A stretch of 64,000 bases of DNA from an uncultured Hyphomicrobiales bacterium (GCA_903930435.1 CAIYYN010000049.1:1-64000); one strand, 5' to 3'; shown: positions 52,478-62,647, counted from the first letter of the stretch. Notes: generated from the sequence alone by a model not told the origin. Translations and numbers: made by a program.

Positions 52478-53626
52478 CTACCCTTCCCATCGAGGCGTCG
52501 GACCCGTGTAACGGGCGCGTGGCCGGATCAATCGACCTGTCTTGTGCTGCTCGAGCGCATGCGCGATCCAGCCGGTCGTGCGGGCAATGGCAAAGATGAG
52601 GAATGGGGCATCGGGGGGCAAATCCAGGTGACGCGTCATGGCGGCCAGCGCAAAATCGATATTGGGTTTGAGACCAGGCATTCCGCTTGCGGCGGCAGCC
52701 AGTCCGGCAAAGTCGTTTGGCAGCTTGATCCCATCGAGCAGGCAACGGGCACGAGGATCGCCATCGGGATAAAGCGGATGATTGAAGCCCGGGATTGGCG
52801 AACCGTCTGCAAGGTAGCCTTTGATCGCGTCGATGGCGGTTGAGCCCCGCGTTTCCTCAAGGAATCCTTCCACCTGTCCGGCCATCCCGCCATGTCTTGG
52901 CCCCGAAAGTGCCGCCAAGCCGGCGAGCACAGAAGCGGCAAGCGATGCGCCGGTCGAGGCTGTCACGCGGGCGGCGAAGGTGGACGCATTCAGTTCGTGG
53001 TCTGCCAGCAGCACAAGTGCCTTGCGGATCAGCTCAGACCCGGTGCGACGGCAATTCCAGGCGCGACCAAGCCGCGAATGGATTGGCCCGACACCGGACC
53101 CGCCAGCGACAACGTCTGTAACGAGGTCCAGCAGGGACGCAGCTTCCAGATAGAGATCTTCTGCTGATCGCCCCTGCATCGGACCATCATGCGCCGCACG
53201 ATGACCGAGGGCGGCGAACAGAAGGCTTTTCACCTCTCCCGTCGGGATGCTCCAGTGTTGCGTTGGGAAGCGGGCAGATCCGCAGTTCCAAAGAAGGCGC
53301 GCGACATCTTCCAGCTTGGCGGTTTGGCTCAGGCGTTCGGCATCCTCGCCGCGATACCAGAGCTTGCCATGGGCGATCGTCGTGATTTCGGAGGCCAGAA
53401 CAGGCTCGCCCCAGGCAATCGCATCCTCGGCAACCATGGACCGGCGCCGCCCGCGCAGTTTCCGGTATTCGAGCAAGCCCACATCCGACGCACGGTAGAG
53501 ACTGCGTCGCGCATCGCCCTCGCCTTCACGAGCCTCGATCAGTCCGCGACTGACATAGGCATAAAGGGTTTGCGGCTTCAGACCCAGACGATCCATCACC
53601 TCTTGTGCCGTCAACCAGTCGCTCAT
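52478..53626 (-). CDS. Citrate synthase family protein with N-terminal MerR-like DNA-binding domain
   Basis: A 382-residue fusion. Residues 1-70 form a helix-turn-helix of the MerR/excisionase kind (WLTAQEVMDRLGLKPQTLYA, YVSRGLIEARE); the rest is a short citrate synthase with all three catalytic positions kept: His in GPRHGGMAG, His in GFNHPLYPDGDPRA and Asp in KPNIDFALA. It is divergent from a second citrate synthase with about 100 bp between them, which suggests that this protein could bind that promoter in response to acetyl-CoA, oxaloacetate or citrate. Enzyme activity is possible but unproven. ATG at 53626 has GGAG upstream; a GTG three codons earlier is possible. Confidence 0.85.
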   Translation of the reverse strand: MSDWLTAQEVMDRLGLKPQTLYAYVSRGLIEAREGEGDARRSLYRASDVGLLEYRKLRGRRRSMVAEDAIAWGEPVLASEITTIAHGKLWYRGEDAERLSQTAKLEDVARLLWNCGSARFPTQHWSIPTGEVKSLLFAALGHRAAHDGPMQGRSAEDLYLEAASLLDLVTDVVAGGSGVGPIHSRLGRAWNCRRTGSELIRKALVLLADHELNASTFAARVTASTGASLAASVLAGLAALSGPRHGGMAGQVEGFLEETRGSTAIDAIKGYLADGSPIPGFNHPLYPDGDPRARCLLDGIKLPNDFAGLAAAASGMPGLKPNIDFALAAMTRHLDLPPDAPFLIFAIARTTGWIAHALEQHKTGRLIRPRARYTGPTPRWEG

Positions 53627-53724
53627 GTGAGACACTCCGCGAAGTTACGTTGATTATATTGTTCAAGATTGAGCTTACGACAGGTTCGGGCAATCTTCCA
53701 GTCACTAACGTGGGGGAAATGATG

Positions 53725-54804
53725 ATGTCTGATCCGATTGATACTTATATCGCCGCCCAAACCGTCCTGTCCGATGTCGATGGCGCAGCAGGGCGTCTGA
53801 TTATCCGGGGCCACAGTCTGGACGAACTGACAGGCAGGGTGACACCGGTTGATGTCATTCGGTTGTTGTTCGACGGGTTCTTTGCGGACTTGCCTGAGCG
53901 GTCTGAATTGGAAACTGCGCTCGGGCAAGCGCGTCTCGCCGTCTTCGCCGAGGTGGAAGGATTGAATGGACGGACCTTGACGACGGGTTCCGTCGACGCC
54001 GTCCGGGCATTGATCGCGCGCTTGGCCGACGGGGACGATCTGAAGTCCGCTCTGAGCCTCATCGCGGCACCAGCTGTGTTTACGCCTGCCGTCATCCGGC
54101 TGCAAAGGGGATTGCGTCCCGTTGCGCCGATCAGCACTCTGGATCATGGCGCGGATATCCTGCGCATGTTGACGGGTGACATGCCGTCAGCCGAGGCTGT
54201 TTCGGCTCTTGATACCTATCTCGTTACGATAGCGGATCATGGGTTGAATGCATCGACGTTTGCTGCCCGTGTCGTCGCGTCGACGCGAGCGGGACTGACG
54301 TCTGCGGTGCTTGCCGGGATCAGCGCCTTGAAGGGACCGTTGCACGGTGGTGCACCCGGACCCATCATCGATATGCTTGATGCCATCGGCGATCCGGAGA
54401 ACGCACGCAAGTGGATAGAGGGATCGCTTGACCGTGGCGACCGGATCATGGGCTTCGGCCACAGGATCTACAGGGTTCGCGACCCACGCGCCGATGCGTT
54501 GAAGCGTGCAATAAGGCTGCTTGGAACGCGGGGTAACCGCCTTGCCCACGCCGAAGCCATCGAAAGGGCAACGATCCAGATCCTGAACGAGCGCAAGCCC
54601 GATCGGTCGCTTGAGACGAATGTCGAGTTTTACACGGCGCTCCTGCTGGAGGCGTTGGGTTTCCCACCGGACAGTTTCACCTGCGTCTTTGCCATGGGGC
54701 GCGTCATTGGTTGGTTGGCTCACGCACGCGAACAAGTGATGAGCGGCAGACTCATCCGCCCGAAGTCCGAGTATATCGGTCCAATGCCGTCGCTGGCGGC
54801 CTGA
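53725..54804 (+). CDS. Citrate synthase/2-methylcitrate synthase family protein
   Basis: Condenses acetyl-CoA or propionyl-CoA with oxaloacetate. The 359 residues are shorter than the housekeeping enzyme. Catalytic positions: His in GPLHGGAPG near residue 215, His in GFGHRIYRVRDPRA near residue 252, and Glu instead of the usual Asp in TNVEFYTALLL near residue 310. This Glu seems usual for one subgroup of short synthases, so activity is likely. The third of three consecutive ATGs is chosen, seven bases from GGGGGA. It shares its promoter region with the HTH-fused paralogue. Confidence 0.88.
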   Translation: MSDPIDTYIAAQTVLSDVDGAAGRLIIRGHSLDELTGRVTPVDVIRLLFDGFFADLPERSELETALGQARLAVFAEVEGLNGRTLTTGSVDAVRALIARLADGDDLKSALSLIAAPAVFTPAVIRLQRGLRPVAPISTLDHGADILRMLTGDMPSAEAVSALDTYLVTIADHGLNASTFAARVVASTRAGLTSAVLAGISALKGPLHGGAPGPIIDMLDAIGDPENARKWIEGSLDRGDRIMGFGHRIYRVRDPRADALKRAIRLLGTRGNRLAHAEAIERATIQILNERKPDRSLETNVEFYTALLLEALGFPPDSFTCVFAMGRVIGWLAHAREQVMSGRLIRPKSEYIGPMPSLAA

Positions 54805-54915
54805 TCGCTGCGAAATTGCTCTGAAGATCAGACTCTTGCTGATTTCGAACGCCCTGCCTTATAGTCTGCACCGATCGGAAGGCCAGATGTGAGGCTGAGT
54901 CAGAGAGGGCAATGC

Positions 54916-55329
54916 ATGTCGCAAGATCACGGCGAAAGCCCCGAACCAGACGTGCACCCGGTCGGCGAACCGCTGGGCCGCACGATTGCCATGCCGGCCG
55001 ATACCAATCCGGCCGGAGATATCTTTGGCGGCTGGCTTATGGGGCAGATGGATCTCGCCGCAGGCAATGCTGCCGCGCGTCTGGCGAAGGGCCGATGCGC
55101 GACGATTGCCGTGGAAGGCATGACGTTTCTGCGTCCGGTTTTCGTCGGAGATGAAGTCAGTCTCTATGGACACATCATCGCAACCGGACGCACGTCCATC
55201 AAGATCAGCGTCGAAGCGTGGCGGCGGGATCGGTTCGGAGAAGAAACCCAGAAAGTGACCCAGGCCATGTTCACATTCGTCGCCATCGGCGATGACCGCA
55301 AACCAAGACCTTTGCCGGGCAGGTCGTAA
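54916..55329 (+). CDS. Acyl-CoA thioesterase, YciA-type hotdog protein
   Basis: Hydrolyses acyl-CoA to free acid and CoA. A single hotdog domain of 137 residues with the acyl-CoA hydrolase pattern: IAMPADTNPAGDIFGGWLMG containing the Asn/Asp active-site region, MDLAAGNAAARLAKG, and VGDEVSLYGHIIATGRTS. Start ATG preceded by AGAGGG. It follows the citrate synthase gene by about 110 bp on the same strand and may be cotranscribed; a joint role in balancing acyl-CoA pools is inference. Confidence 0.9.
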   Translation: MSQDHGESPEPDVHPVGEPLGRTIAMPADTNPAGDIFGGWLMGQMDLAAGNAAARLAKGRCATIAVEGMTFLRPVFVGDEVSLYGHIIATGRTSIKISVEAWRRDRFGEETQKVTQAMFTFVAIGDDRKPRPLPGRS

Positions 55330-55654
55330 ACCCGACTGCGGCGATCGTTCAAGGCACGACATGCCCCTTTGCCCCGGCAGCCGCGTGCCCGATCCCAAAT
55401 CAGCACCCGAGCGATTTACCAATCAGCCTCCGATTTGGTTTGCTGATATTGCAATGCGGCATACTGTCGCGATATATGGCTGATGGTCGAGCACTTATGA
55501 TGTGCATTGATTAAATCAAGAACTGAACGGGCTGAGCTGCATGCCTGTATGGATCGATAGCCGCAGCTGCAAGCATTGCTAACATGTTGTCCGTTCACCG
55601 AACGGATCGATATTTTTTTCGTATCAAAGTCACACGATCACTGATAGAGGCCAT
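55330..55654. other. Intergenic region before the polysaccharide locus
   Basis: About 325 bp becoming AT-rich towards the gmd gene. It must contain the gmd promoter, but no clear elements or RNA gene are visible. Confidence 0.45.
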
Positions 55655-56737
55655 ATGTTATCCAAAGTTGAGTCGAATGGTAAAGTTGCTCTTTTAACGG
55701 GCGTTACAGGTCAAGACGGTGCCTATCTCTCTGAATTGCTGCTATCGAAGGGCTACACGGTCCATGGCATCAAGCGCCGATCATCATCGTTCAATACCGG
55801 TCGCATTGAGCATATCTATGAGGATCCGCATACCGAAGACCCGCGGTTCATCCTGCATTATGGCGACATGACGGATTCCACGAACCTCATACGAGTGGTG
55901 CAGCTGTGTCAGCCCGACGAGATTTACAACCTGGCGGCACAGAGCCATGTTCAGGTCTCATTCGAGACACCCGAGTATACGGCTAACGCGGATGCTGTTG
56001 GCGCCTTACGGCTGCTTGAGGCGATCCGCATCCTCGGGCTGGAGAAGAAGACCCGTTTCTATCAGGCATCAACGTCCGAACTCTACGGCCTAGTCCAGGA
56101 AGTGCCGCAGTCTGAAACGACGCCGTTCTATCCCCGCAGTCCCTATGCTGCTGCGAAGCTCTACGCTTACTGGATCGTCGTCAATTATCGTGAAGCCTAT
56201 GGCATGCATGCCTCAAACGGCATTCTGTTTAACCACGAAAGCCCCTTGCGCGGGGAGACGTTTGTGACCCGCAAGATCACGCGTGCGGCGGCAGCGATCA
56301 AACTCGGCCGCCAGGATAGGCTCTATCTCGGCAACCTCGATGCCAAACGTGATTGGGGTCATGCGCGCGAATATGTTCGTGGCATGTGGTTGATGCTGCA
56401 GCAGGATGTCGCCGACGACTATGTCCTGGCGACCGGTTCGACGACTCCGGTGCGCACCTTCGTCGAATGGGCCTTTGCCGATGTCGGCATTGAACTGGAC
56501 TGGACGGGCGAGGGCGTTGACGAAAAGGGGTACGACCGGGCAACCGGCAAGCTTCTGATTGAAGTCGACCCCCGCTATTTCCGCCCGACAGAGGTTGATC
56601 TGCTGATTGGCAATCCTGCAAAGGCGTATGCCAAGCTGGGTTGGAGACATGAGACGTCTGTCAGAGACCTCGCTCGCGAGATGGTACGCGAGGATCTCAA
56701 GATCATGCAGTCTTCCGTCATCATGAAGGAGGCCTGA
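55655..56737 (+). CDS. gmd: GDP-mannose 4,6-dehydratase
   Basis: Converts GDP-mannose to GDP-4-keto-6-deoxymannose, the first step to GDP-fucose, GDP-rhamnose or GDP-perosamine. The 360 residues show [16 protein letters not shown] for NADP binding, [19 protein letters not shown], the catalytic TSELYG, and [10 protein letters not shown] (YxxxK). Length and motifs are canonical. Fucose synthase begins one base after its stop, so GDP-L-fucose is the product of the pair. Confidence 0.97.
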   Translation: MLSKVESNGKVALLTGVTGQDGAYLSELLLSKGYTVHGIKRRSSSFNTGRIEHIYEDPHTEDPRFILHYGDMTDSTNLIRVVQLCQPDEIYNLAAQSHVQVSFETPEYTANADAVGALRLLEAIRILGLEKKTRFYQASTSELYGLVQEVPQSETTPFYPRSPYAAAKLYAYWIVVNYREAYGMHASNGILFNHESPLRGETFVTRKITRAAAAIKLGRQDRLYLGNLDAKRDWGHAREYVRGMWLMLQQDVADDYVLATGSTTPVRTFVEWAFADVGIELDWTGEGVDEKGYDRATGKLLIEVDPRYFRPTEVDLLIGNPAKAYAKLGWRHETSVRDLAREMVREDLKIMQSSVIMKEA

Positions 56738-56738
56738 C

Positions 56739-57677
56739 ATGGTCGCCTATTCCCTCGAAGGCAAGCGGGTATGGGTTGCCGGTCATCGGGGCATGGTGGG
56801 CAGTGCAATCGTGCGACGCCTGGCGGGAGAAGGCTGCATCGTGCTCACGGTGTCACGATCCGAGGTCGACCTTAAGAACCAGGCCTCGGTTGCCAACTGG
56901 ATGGAAGCGGCAAAACCGGATGCCATATTTCTGGCAGCCGCCAAGGTTGGTGGCATCCTTGCCAATTCAACCTACCCCGCAGATTTCCTCTACGACAATC
57001 TGATGATCGAGGCCAATATCATCGAGGCCGCGCATCAGACCGGTGTTGAGAAACTCCTGTTTCTCGGTTCTTCCTGCATTTATCCGAAGTTCGCTGACCA
57101 GCCGATTGTCGAGGAGGCCCTGCTCAGCGGCCCGCTCGAGCCGACGAATGAATGGTATGCGATCGCCAAGATTGCAGGCATAAAGCTTGCGCAGGCGTAT
57201 CGCCAGCAATATGGGCATGACTATATCTCAGCAATGCCAACAAACCTCTATGGGCCCGGAGACAATTTCGATCTGAATTCGAGTCACGTCATGCCTGCAC
57301 TTATTCGCAAGGCGCACGTGGCAAAACAACTTGGTGATCAGGAGATCGTCATCTGGGGGACGGGCACGCCGCGCCGGGAATTCCTGCATGTGGATGATTG
57401 CGCGGATGCCTGCGTGCACCTGATGAAGACCTATTCGGATGCGACACACGTCAACGTTGGTTCAGGTGAAGATATCACCATTCTTGAACTGACCCGGCAA
57501 GTTTGCGACGTGGTCGGTTTCAATGGTTCAATCGTCCACGACCTCTCGAAACCGGATGGGACGCCGCGCAAGCTCATGAGTGCTGACAAACTGCGTGGAC
57601 TCGGATGGCAGCCGCGTATTCCACTCAGTGAAGGTCTGAAATCAACATATGACTGGTTTATCGCTCATGGAGCCTGA
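56739..57677 (+). CDS. fcl: GDP-L-fucose synthase
   Basis: Bifunctional 3,5-epimerase/4-reductase making GDP-L-fucose from the gmd product. Signatures in the 312 residues: [50 protein letters not shown] with the catalytic Ser/Cys, and YAIAKIAG (YxxxK). It provides fucose for the presumed exopolysaccharide or LPS. The 305 bp after it separate it from the next gene. Confidence 0.97.
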   Translation: MVAYSLEGKRVWVAGHRGMVGSAIVRRLAGEGCIVLTVSRSEVDLKNQASVANWMEAAKPDAIFLAAAKVGGILANSTYPADFLYDNLMIEANIIEAAHQTGVEKLLFLGSSCIYPKFADQPIVEEALLSGPLEPTNEWYAIAKIAGIKLAQAYRQQYGHDYISAMPTNLYGPGDNFDLNSSHVMPALIRKAHVAKQLGDQEIVIWGTGTPRREFLHVDDCADACVHLMKTYSDATHVNVGSGEDITILELTRQVCDVVGFNGSIVHDLSKPDGTPRKLMSADKLRGLGWQPRIPLSEGLKSTYDWFIAHGA

Positions 57678-57982
57678 CGGTTCTGGGTCGATTGGCGCTG
57701 GAGGGTCTCGAGCTATGCACAGTTGACGGTATAAGCTGTCAGAACGACGCGAGCATTCGATGCAACTCCCTTTGATAACTGCGGCAAGCTGATGTCAACT
57801 GGCAGAGCGCGGTTTTGAAGGCCTAACGGCCCGAAAGCAAGTTTACGAGCATACCTCGCCGAAAGCGGGTGCAATACTCAGGGTTGAGGGTGGAATTGCT
57901 GACAGAAATTTTTTACAGTTTCGGTGCTAAGAATGCGAAAAAATGCATTCGTAAGTCCTGATTTTCGATAAGGAAACAATAC
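57678..57982. other. Intergenic region within the polysaccharide locus
   Basis: About 305 bp with no gene recognised. The last 100 bp are AT-rich and probably carry the promoter of the next gene, which has AAGGA at good distance from its ATG. Confidence 0.45.
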
Positions 57983-59941
57983 ATGTTCGCCATGGTGATT
58001 AAACTGTTGAGACTGAATATAATCACCATGCCAACGATGGCGCTGATGTTTATCGCATTTGCGACAGGCTTTTCTGCGTCCGCTGCACCCAACACATCAA
58101 GCCCTGGGACTGACGCTTGGCTGCGAAATATTGCGCATGAATTGCAGACAATCGGCGCTGTCGTGGACCTTGGGCAAGTTGACTATGATTCAAAACGTGA
58201 TGCGTTCCGGTCTCCCGGGACCACCATAACCTTTCCAACTGTTTTCGGCACTGCGGTCCCACTTGTGCTGAAGTCTGGTACACTCTCGGTACAGGGACTG
58301 AGCGATGGTTCAAAGGACCTCACATTGGTCCAGTTGCGCATTGATGACGTTCAGGCATCATTTGCAGGCTATGTTCTGACGATCAAGACGATCAACCTGA
58401 ATAACGCTATTCTCGCCCATATCGGCAATCGGACGGTGGATGCGGGCCATCCGGTGGAGGCGCTCGTTGCCCTGGTAGGTGATTGCCTGAAGAGCCAGGT
58501 GAAAGAGTTATGGCTTGAAGGATTCAGTTACAAGACGCCAACACCGGGATCGGCATTGTCGTTTGATCGGCTGCTGGTTCATGATGTCCTGAATGGCACA
58601 ATTGGCAAGATCGAACTGTCAGGCCTGGTCTCGGAGGATGCCGCGGTGCAGCGCAAGATTTCCCTTGCGCAGGTTGCACTCGAAGAGTTTTCGCCGCGCA
58701 TCCTGTTCAACCTGATTGATCCCGACTCCTACAAGGATCCATTGGCGACCCGACCGTGGACACCTGTCGTGAAAAGAGGGGCAGCGAATGGGCTCGACAT
58801 CGTTGCGGGCAATAGCCATACCCTGATGGAAAGCGTTGAACTCGGCTCAATTGAAATCCGCCGCCTCCCATTTGATCCGCTGCCCATACTTGATATTGCA
58901 GCCACATCCCCGACGAAGCTGCCAGAACATTCGGGCGAGATAAGGCAGTTCGCTGAAGCGCTGCTGGGTGTTGGGCGCATTGTCCAGGCTGGAATTCACC
59001 ACGTCTCGTCGGAGGCGACCGACAAGGATCAGAAACGGCGCACTTCTGCTGACGTCGTCAACATTTCCGGTTTGGAACCGCGCCGGACAGCTTCGCTGCA
59101 GGTCGATAATTTTCAGATCACGGCCAACGACGGGGGATTGCGTGCCGCGCACTTGACCCTTGAGAATTTCGCGCTGCCGAACGATCCCGGCACGCAAGTG
59201 CGCGGGCAACCCATTCCGACCTTTACGCTGGTTTCAATTGATGACGGCGTGATTGTTCGACCCGGGCTTAACCTCGCGGTGAATTCGCTCCGGATCGAAG
59301 CCTCCGAGCATATCGGGTACCTGCCGACGAGGGTCTCACTTGTGCTGGCTGGCCTATCGGTGCCTGTCACTGACGTCGGTAACCCGACTTTGACCGGCAC
59401 TTTAACGGATCTTGGACTGACCAAGTTGCATGTTGATGCCGCTTTGAGCGGCGAGTGGGCGCAGGCCAGCGAAAAGCTCGACCTTGAAAATTTCCAGCTC
59501 ACTGTTGCTGACCTCGGCCAGCTTGCGGCAGCTGGCTCGCTTTCGAACATTCCACGCGATGCTATCGAGCACCCCGAGACATTTGGCAGTGCCGTTATGG
59601 CGGGAAATCTGGTGAAGGCAGAACTTGCCTTCGTCGATAACGGCCTCGTTGAACGCGTATTCACCAAACTCGCTGCCTTGAACAAGGTGCCGAGCGAAAA
59701 CATCAAAAAGTCAATCACGATCAATATGCCGGTTCTGCTCGGTCAGGTGAGCGACTCAGCTGTCAGAAATCGCATGATATTTGCTGCAATCGAGTTCCTG
59801 AACACGCCAAAGAACATAAAGCTCTACACAACTCTGACGGAAGCTTTGCCAATTTCCACAATTATGACGACGCTCCATGAAAAGCCCCAGAACTTGCCTG
59901 GACTGCTCAAATTGGACGCTGCTGCCAATCGCAAGCCATAA
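57983..59941 (+). CDS. Large exported protein of unknown family in the polysaccharide locus
   Basis: I do not recognise this 652-residue protein. A signal peptide (about residues 1-34, cleavage likely after FSASA) is followed by a long, mainly beta-type region with repeated patterns of the kind SLQVDNFQITANDGGL, HLTLENFALPND and KLDLENFQLTVADLGQL, in which a hydrophobic-polar strand ends in ENF or DNF. This repetition and the lack of Cys pairs suggest a stack of similar beta modules, as in AsmA-like or lipid/glycan-bridging periplasmic proteins; that is speculation. It precedes a Wzc-like kinase, so a role in export or anchoring of polysaccharide is likely. Confidence 0.75.
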   Translation: MFAMVIKLLRLNIITMPTMALMFIAFATGFSASAAPNTSSPGTDAWLRNIAHELQTIGAVVDLGQVDYDSKRDAFRSPGTTITFPTVFGTAVPLVLKSGTLSVQGLSDGSKDLTLVQLRIDDVQASFAGYVLTIKTINLNNAILAHIGNRTVDAGHPVEALVALVGDCLKSQVKELWLEGFSYKTPTPGSALSFDRLLVHDVLNGTIGKIELSGLVSEDAAVQRKISLAQVALEEFSPRILFNLIDPDSYKDPLATRPWTPVVKRGAANGLDIVAGNSHTLMESVELGSIEIRRLPFDPLPILDIAATSPTKLPEHSGEIRQFAEALLGVGRIVQAGIHHVSSEATDKDQKRRTSADVVNISGLEPRRTASLQVDNFQITANDGGLRAAHLTLENFALPNDPGTQVRGQPIPTFTLVSIDDGVIVRPGLNLAVNSLRIEASEHIGYLPTRVSLVLAGLSVPVTDVGNPTLTGTLTDLGLTKLHVDAALSGEWAQASEKLDLENFQLTVADLGQLAAAGSLSNIPRDAIEHPETFGSAVMAGNLVKAELAFVDNGLVERVFTKLAALNKVPSENIKKSITINMPVLLGQVSDSAVRNRMIFAAIEFLNTPKNIKLYTTLTEALPISTIMTTLHEKPQNLPGLLKLDAAANRKP

Positions 59942-59969
59942 ATTTGATATTGCACCGCAACAGAGTTGG

Positions 59970-60197
59970 ATGATATTGAAAATGAACGGTGATCTAAATG
60001 GTATTAGAGCAAGTCGAGTTGACTCGTTTCCTATGGCTACGACGATGCAGGCCCATGTAAACCGGGAACGGTTGACGGAAAGGTTGTCATTTTCAAGCAA
60101 TCCGTCCCAGGCACTTTATTGGGGCAAGATTGTAATACCGGCTTTGCCCGGCATCGGAAATCTGATTGGCGGCTTTGCAAGGGGTCTTGAAAATTGA
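59970..60197 (+). CDS. Small protein translationally coupled to the Wzc-like kinase
   Basis: A 75-residue frame whose stop overlaps the start of the kinase gene (TGATG), the arrangement of coupled genes. The N-terminal half is polar and Arg-rich (RASRVDSF, HVNRERLTERLSF); the C-terminus is a moderately hydrophobic stretch (KIVIPALPGIGNLIGGFARG) that could be a membrane-associating helix. No known family. The start could also be ATG at 59982. The overlap and the absence of another frame in the 255-bp gap support it, but the ribosome binding site is weak. Confidence 0.5.
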   Translation: MILKMNGDLNGIRASRVDSFPMATTMQAHVNRERLTERLSFSSNPSQALYWGKIVIPALPGIGNLIGGFARGLEN

Positions 60198-62515
60198 TGA
60201 ATAGCGATAGAACCCCATTAAATTCATCTGACCAAGCAATCAAACTCAATGATTTCGTGGAGAAGTCTGTCGATGAGATGAGCAACATATTTTCGGCGGC
60301 AAGGCGCCAGAAGTGGGTTGTCATCAATAGCGTGCTGACATTGTTTGTCTTGGCGGTTCTGTTTATTTTGCAATCTGTTCCGATGTATACGGCTTCAACA
60401 AGTCTTTTGATCGACAGCAAGCAAGTCGGATTTAATGCCAGCAGTGCATTTGAAGGAGCGTTGGCATTTGAAACGGGGGCGGTCGATAGTCAGGTCCTCG
60501 TCGTGACTTCGGACCGAATTGCAGCAGCGGTCATCGATCATCTGGATCTGTTGCACAATTCTGCTTTCTTGAAACCACCGCAGTCCCTCTTGTCGATCGC
60601 TGCGAGCGCTACTTTTGCCAAGATCAATTCTTTGCTTGCTATGCTCGAAGGCGGCGGCCGGGTACGTCAGTTCAGCGACTATCCGGTTGATGTCCAGCGG
60701 TCTTTACTGGTCACACAGTTGCAGAACAACCTGAAAGTGACACGTAGCGGTCGGACATACGTCTTGATAATCGAATATTCCGATCCCGATCCGAGCCTGG
60801 CACGGGCAATCGTGTCCACTTATGCTTCTGCCTATCTGCAGGATCAACTGGAATCACGTTTCGATACGGCACGCCAAGCTTCTACCTGGCTTGATGCGCG
60901 CATTAGCGAAATCAAAGCCAAGGCGGACGCAGCAAATCTGGCAGTTCAGGCATTTAAAGACAAAAATAATCTGACTGAAGCCTCTGGTCGTCTTATAAAT
61001 GACCAATCGTTGACAGACGCGAATACGCAGCTATCGATAGCGCGAAATGATCTGACGTCAGCAAAAGCCAAATTTGCACAGTTGAAAACCATCATCGATG
61101 CTCATGATCTCACGGGATCAAATATCGACGCGCTTGCGAACCCGATCATTTCGCAGTTGCGCGCGAAATATCTCGAATCCTCCAAGATGAACTCTGACAT
61201 CACGTCGCGTCTGGGACCCCAGCATGAATCTGCGATTCGTGCGCGCAAGGAAATGGATCAATACGATCAGCTCATTTTTGATGAACTCTTGCGTCAGTTG
61301 AAATCCTATCAGAGCGAAGTGAAGATCGCCTCGGACCGTGTGGCAAGCCTCGAATTGACTGTCGGCTCCATGGGAAAGATCAACAACACGGATTCAGCGG
61401 CCATTTCCAAGTTGAAGACGCTGGAGCAGGAGGCGTCGACCTATCAGACGCTCTATTCGAATTATCTGCAAAAGGGGCAGGAACTTTTCCAGCAACAATC
61501 GATACCGATCTCAGATGCGCGCGTCATAACGGACGCGGCATTGCCCATCAAACCCTCAAGCCCGAAGGTTATCCTGATCCTGTTGGGGTCAATCGTGGGG
61601 GGCTTGATAATAGGTGGAGGCATTGCGGCACTCAGGGAGTTCAGTGAACGCGGTTTCAGGACCTCAACCCAGGTCAGGGGCGAAGTCGGTATTGATTTCG
61701 TCGCCTATGTTCCCATGCTGGAAGCAGCCAGTTTCCGGATGCGACGCAAGTCTGCGATTGAAAAGGATAAACCGGATCAGGGCGCGCGAAAGTTACGCCC
61801 CTCCCAGGCGAGCCTGACGGTGACTGTGGACGAGCCAATGTCCAGATATGCCGAGGCGATGCGGGCATTCAAATTATCAACGGATTTTCATTTTGGCCTG
61901 AAACGCCCCCTTGTGCTTGGGGTCATCTCCGTATTCCCGAACGAGGGTAAATCGACCGCTGCGAAAAATTTCGCATCACTGTTGGCAATTCAGGGCGAAC
62001 GTGTGCTGCTGATCGATGGCGACTTGCGCAATCCAAAATTGACGCGAGATCTGGCGCCGACTGCGCGGGCAGGTGTTCTCGAGATCCTGCATGACAAGGA
62101 GATGACCTTCGATCGGGCCGTGTATATGGAGGAGCAGTCGGGCTTGATGTTCTTGCCCGCCTCGACGCGTGGGCGCGTTCCAGCCACGGGTGATCTGCTG
62201 GGGTCGCAGGGCATGCGGGATCTCATGCTGTCGCTGAAGGGCAAGTTCGATATCATTATAATGGACTTGCCTCCGGTTGGTCTGGTGCTTGATGCCGTCG
62301 CTGCAGAGTCCTACATCGACGGTTTTCATCTGGTGGTGGAATGGGGCAAGACGCCACGGTCTGCGGTCCGGGATACGTTAGCTTCTGAACCAATCATTGC
62401 CTCAAGGACAATTGGTATCAGCCTTTCGAAGGTCGATAGCGCAAAATTGCTTATGTTCGAGTCCACTGGTGTCTATGGTTATGTTGGGCCGTATGCATCT
62501 CGATATTATCCATAA
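60197..62515 (+). CDS. Wzc-like polysaccharide co-polymerase and tyrosine autokinase
   Basis: Inner-membrane protein of 772 residues that controls chain length and export of exopolysaccharide. Order: Wzz domain between membrane segments near residues 42-60 (VINSVLTLFVLAVLFIL) and 452-475 (ILILLGSIVGGLIIGGGIAAL), long coiled-coil periplasmic part, then a cytoplasmic BY-kinase with Walker A (FPNEGKSTAAKN), A' (VLLIDGDLRNP) and B (FDIIIMDLPPV). The C-terminus ends in a tyrosine cluster (YGYVGPYASRYYP), the usual autophosphorylation site. The ATG at 60197 overlaps the preceding small gene. No matching export porin (Wza) is seen in the window. Confidence 0.93.
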   Translation: MNSDRTPLNSSDQAIKLNDFVEKSVDEMSNIFSAARRQKWVVINSVLTLFVLAVLFILQSVPMYTASTSLLIDSKQVGFNASSAFEGALAFETGAVDSQVLVVTSDRIAAAVIDHLDLLHNSAFLKPPQSLLSIAASATFAKINSLLAMLEGGGRVRQFSDYPVDVQRSLLVTQLQNNLKVTRSGRTYVLIIEYSDPDPSLARAIVSTYASAYLQDQLESRFDTARQASTWLDARISEIKAKADAANLAVQAFKDKNNLTEASGRLINDQSLTDANTQLSIARNDLTSAKAKFAQLKTIIDAHDLTGSNIDALANPIISQLRAKYLESSKMNSDITSRLGPQHESAIRARKEMDQYDQLIFDELLRQLKSYQSEVKIASDRVASLELTVGSMGKINNTDSAAISKLKTLEQEASTYQTLYSNYLQKGQELFQQQSIPISDARVITDAALPIKPSSPKVILILLGSIVGGLIIGGGIAALREFSERGFRTSTQVRGEVGIDFVAYVPMLEAASFRMRRKSAIEKDKPDQGARKLRPSQASLTVTVDEPMSRYAEAMRAFKLSTDFHFGLKRPLVLGVISVFPNEGKSTAAKNFASLLAIQGERVLLIDGDLRNPKLTRDLAPTARAGVLEILHDKEMTFDRAVYMEEQSGLMFLPASTRGRVPATGDLLGSQGMRDLMLSLKGKFDIIIMDLPPVGLVLDAVAAESYIDGFHLVVEWGKTPRSAVRDTLASEPIIASRTIGISLSKVDSAKLLMFESTGVYGYVGPYASRYYP

Positions 62516-62647
62516 ATGGATAATTAAGAACGCTGAAGCTTTGATCGACGGTGTCGGGCTTTAATTTTGTCTTAATTTTTGGTACTGTATAGATCGAGTT
62601 CGAAATATAATATTAAGATTGGCGTGCCTGATTGTCAGGATGGCGAT

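Noticed and set aside
51787-52599. Alternative 270-aa frame over the membrane protein gene
   Set aside because: Arg/Ala-rich with no hydrophobic pattern or family resemblance; the 177-aa frame in the same DNA has regular membrane segments.
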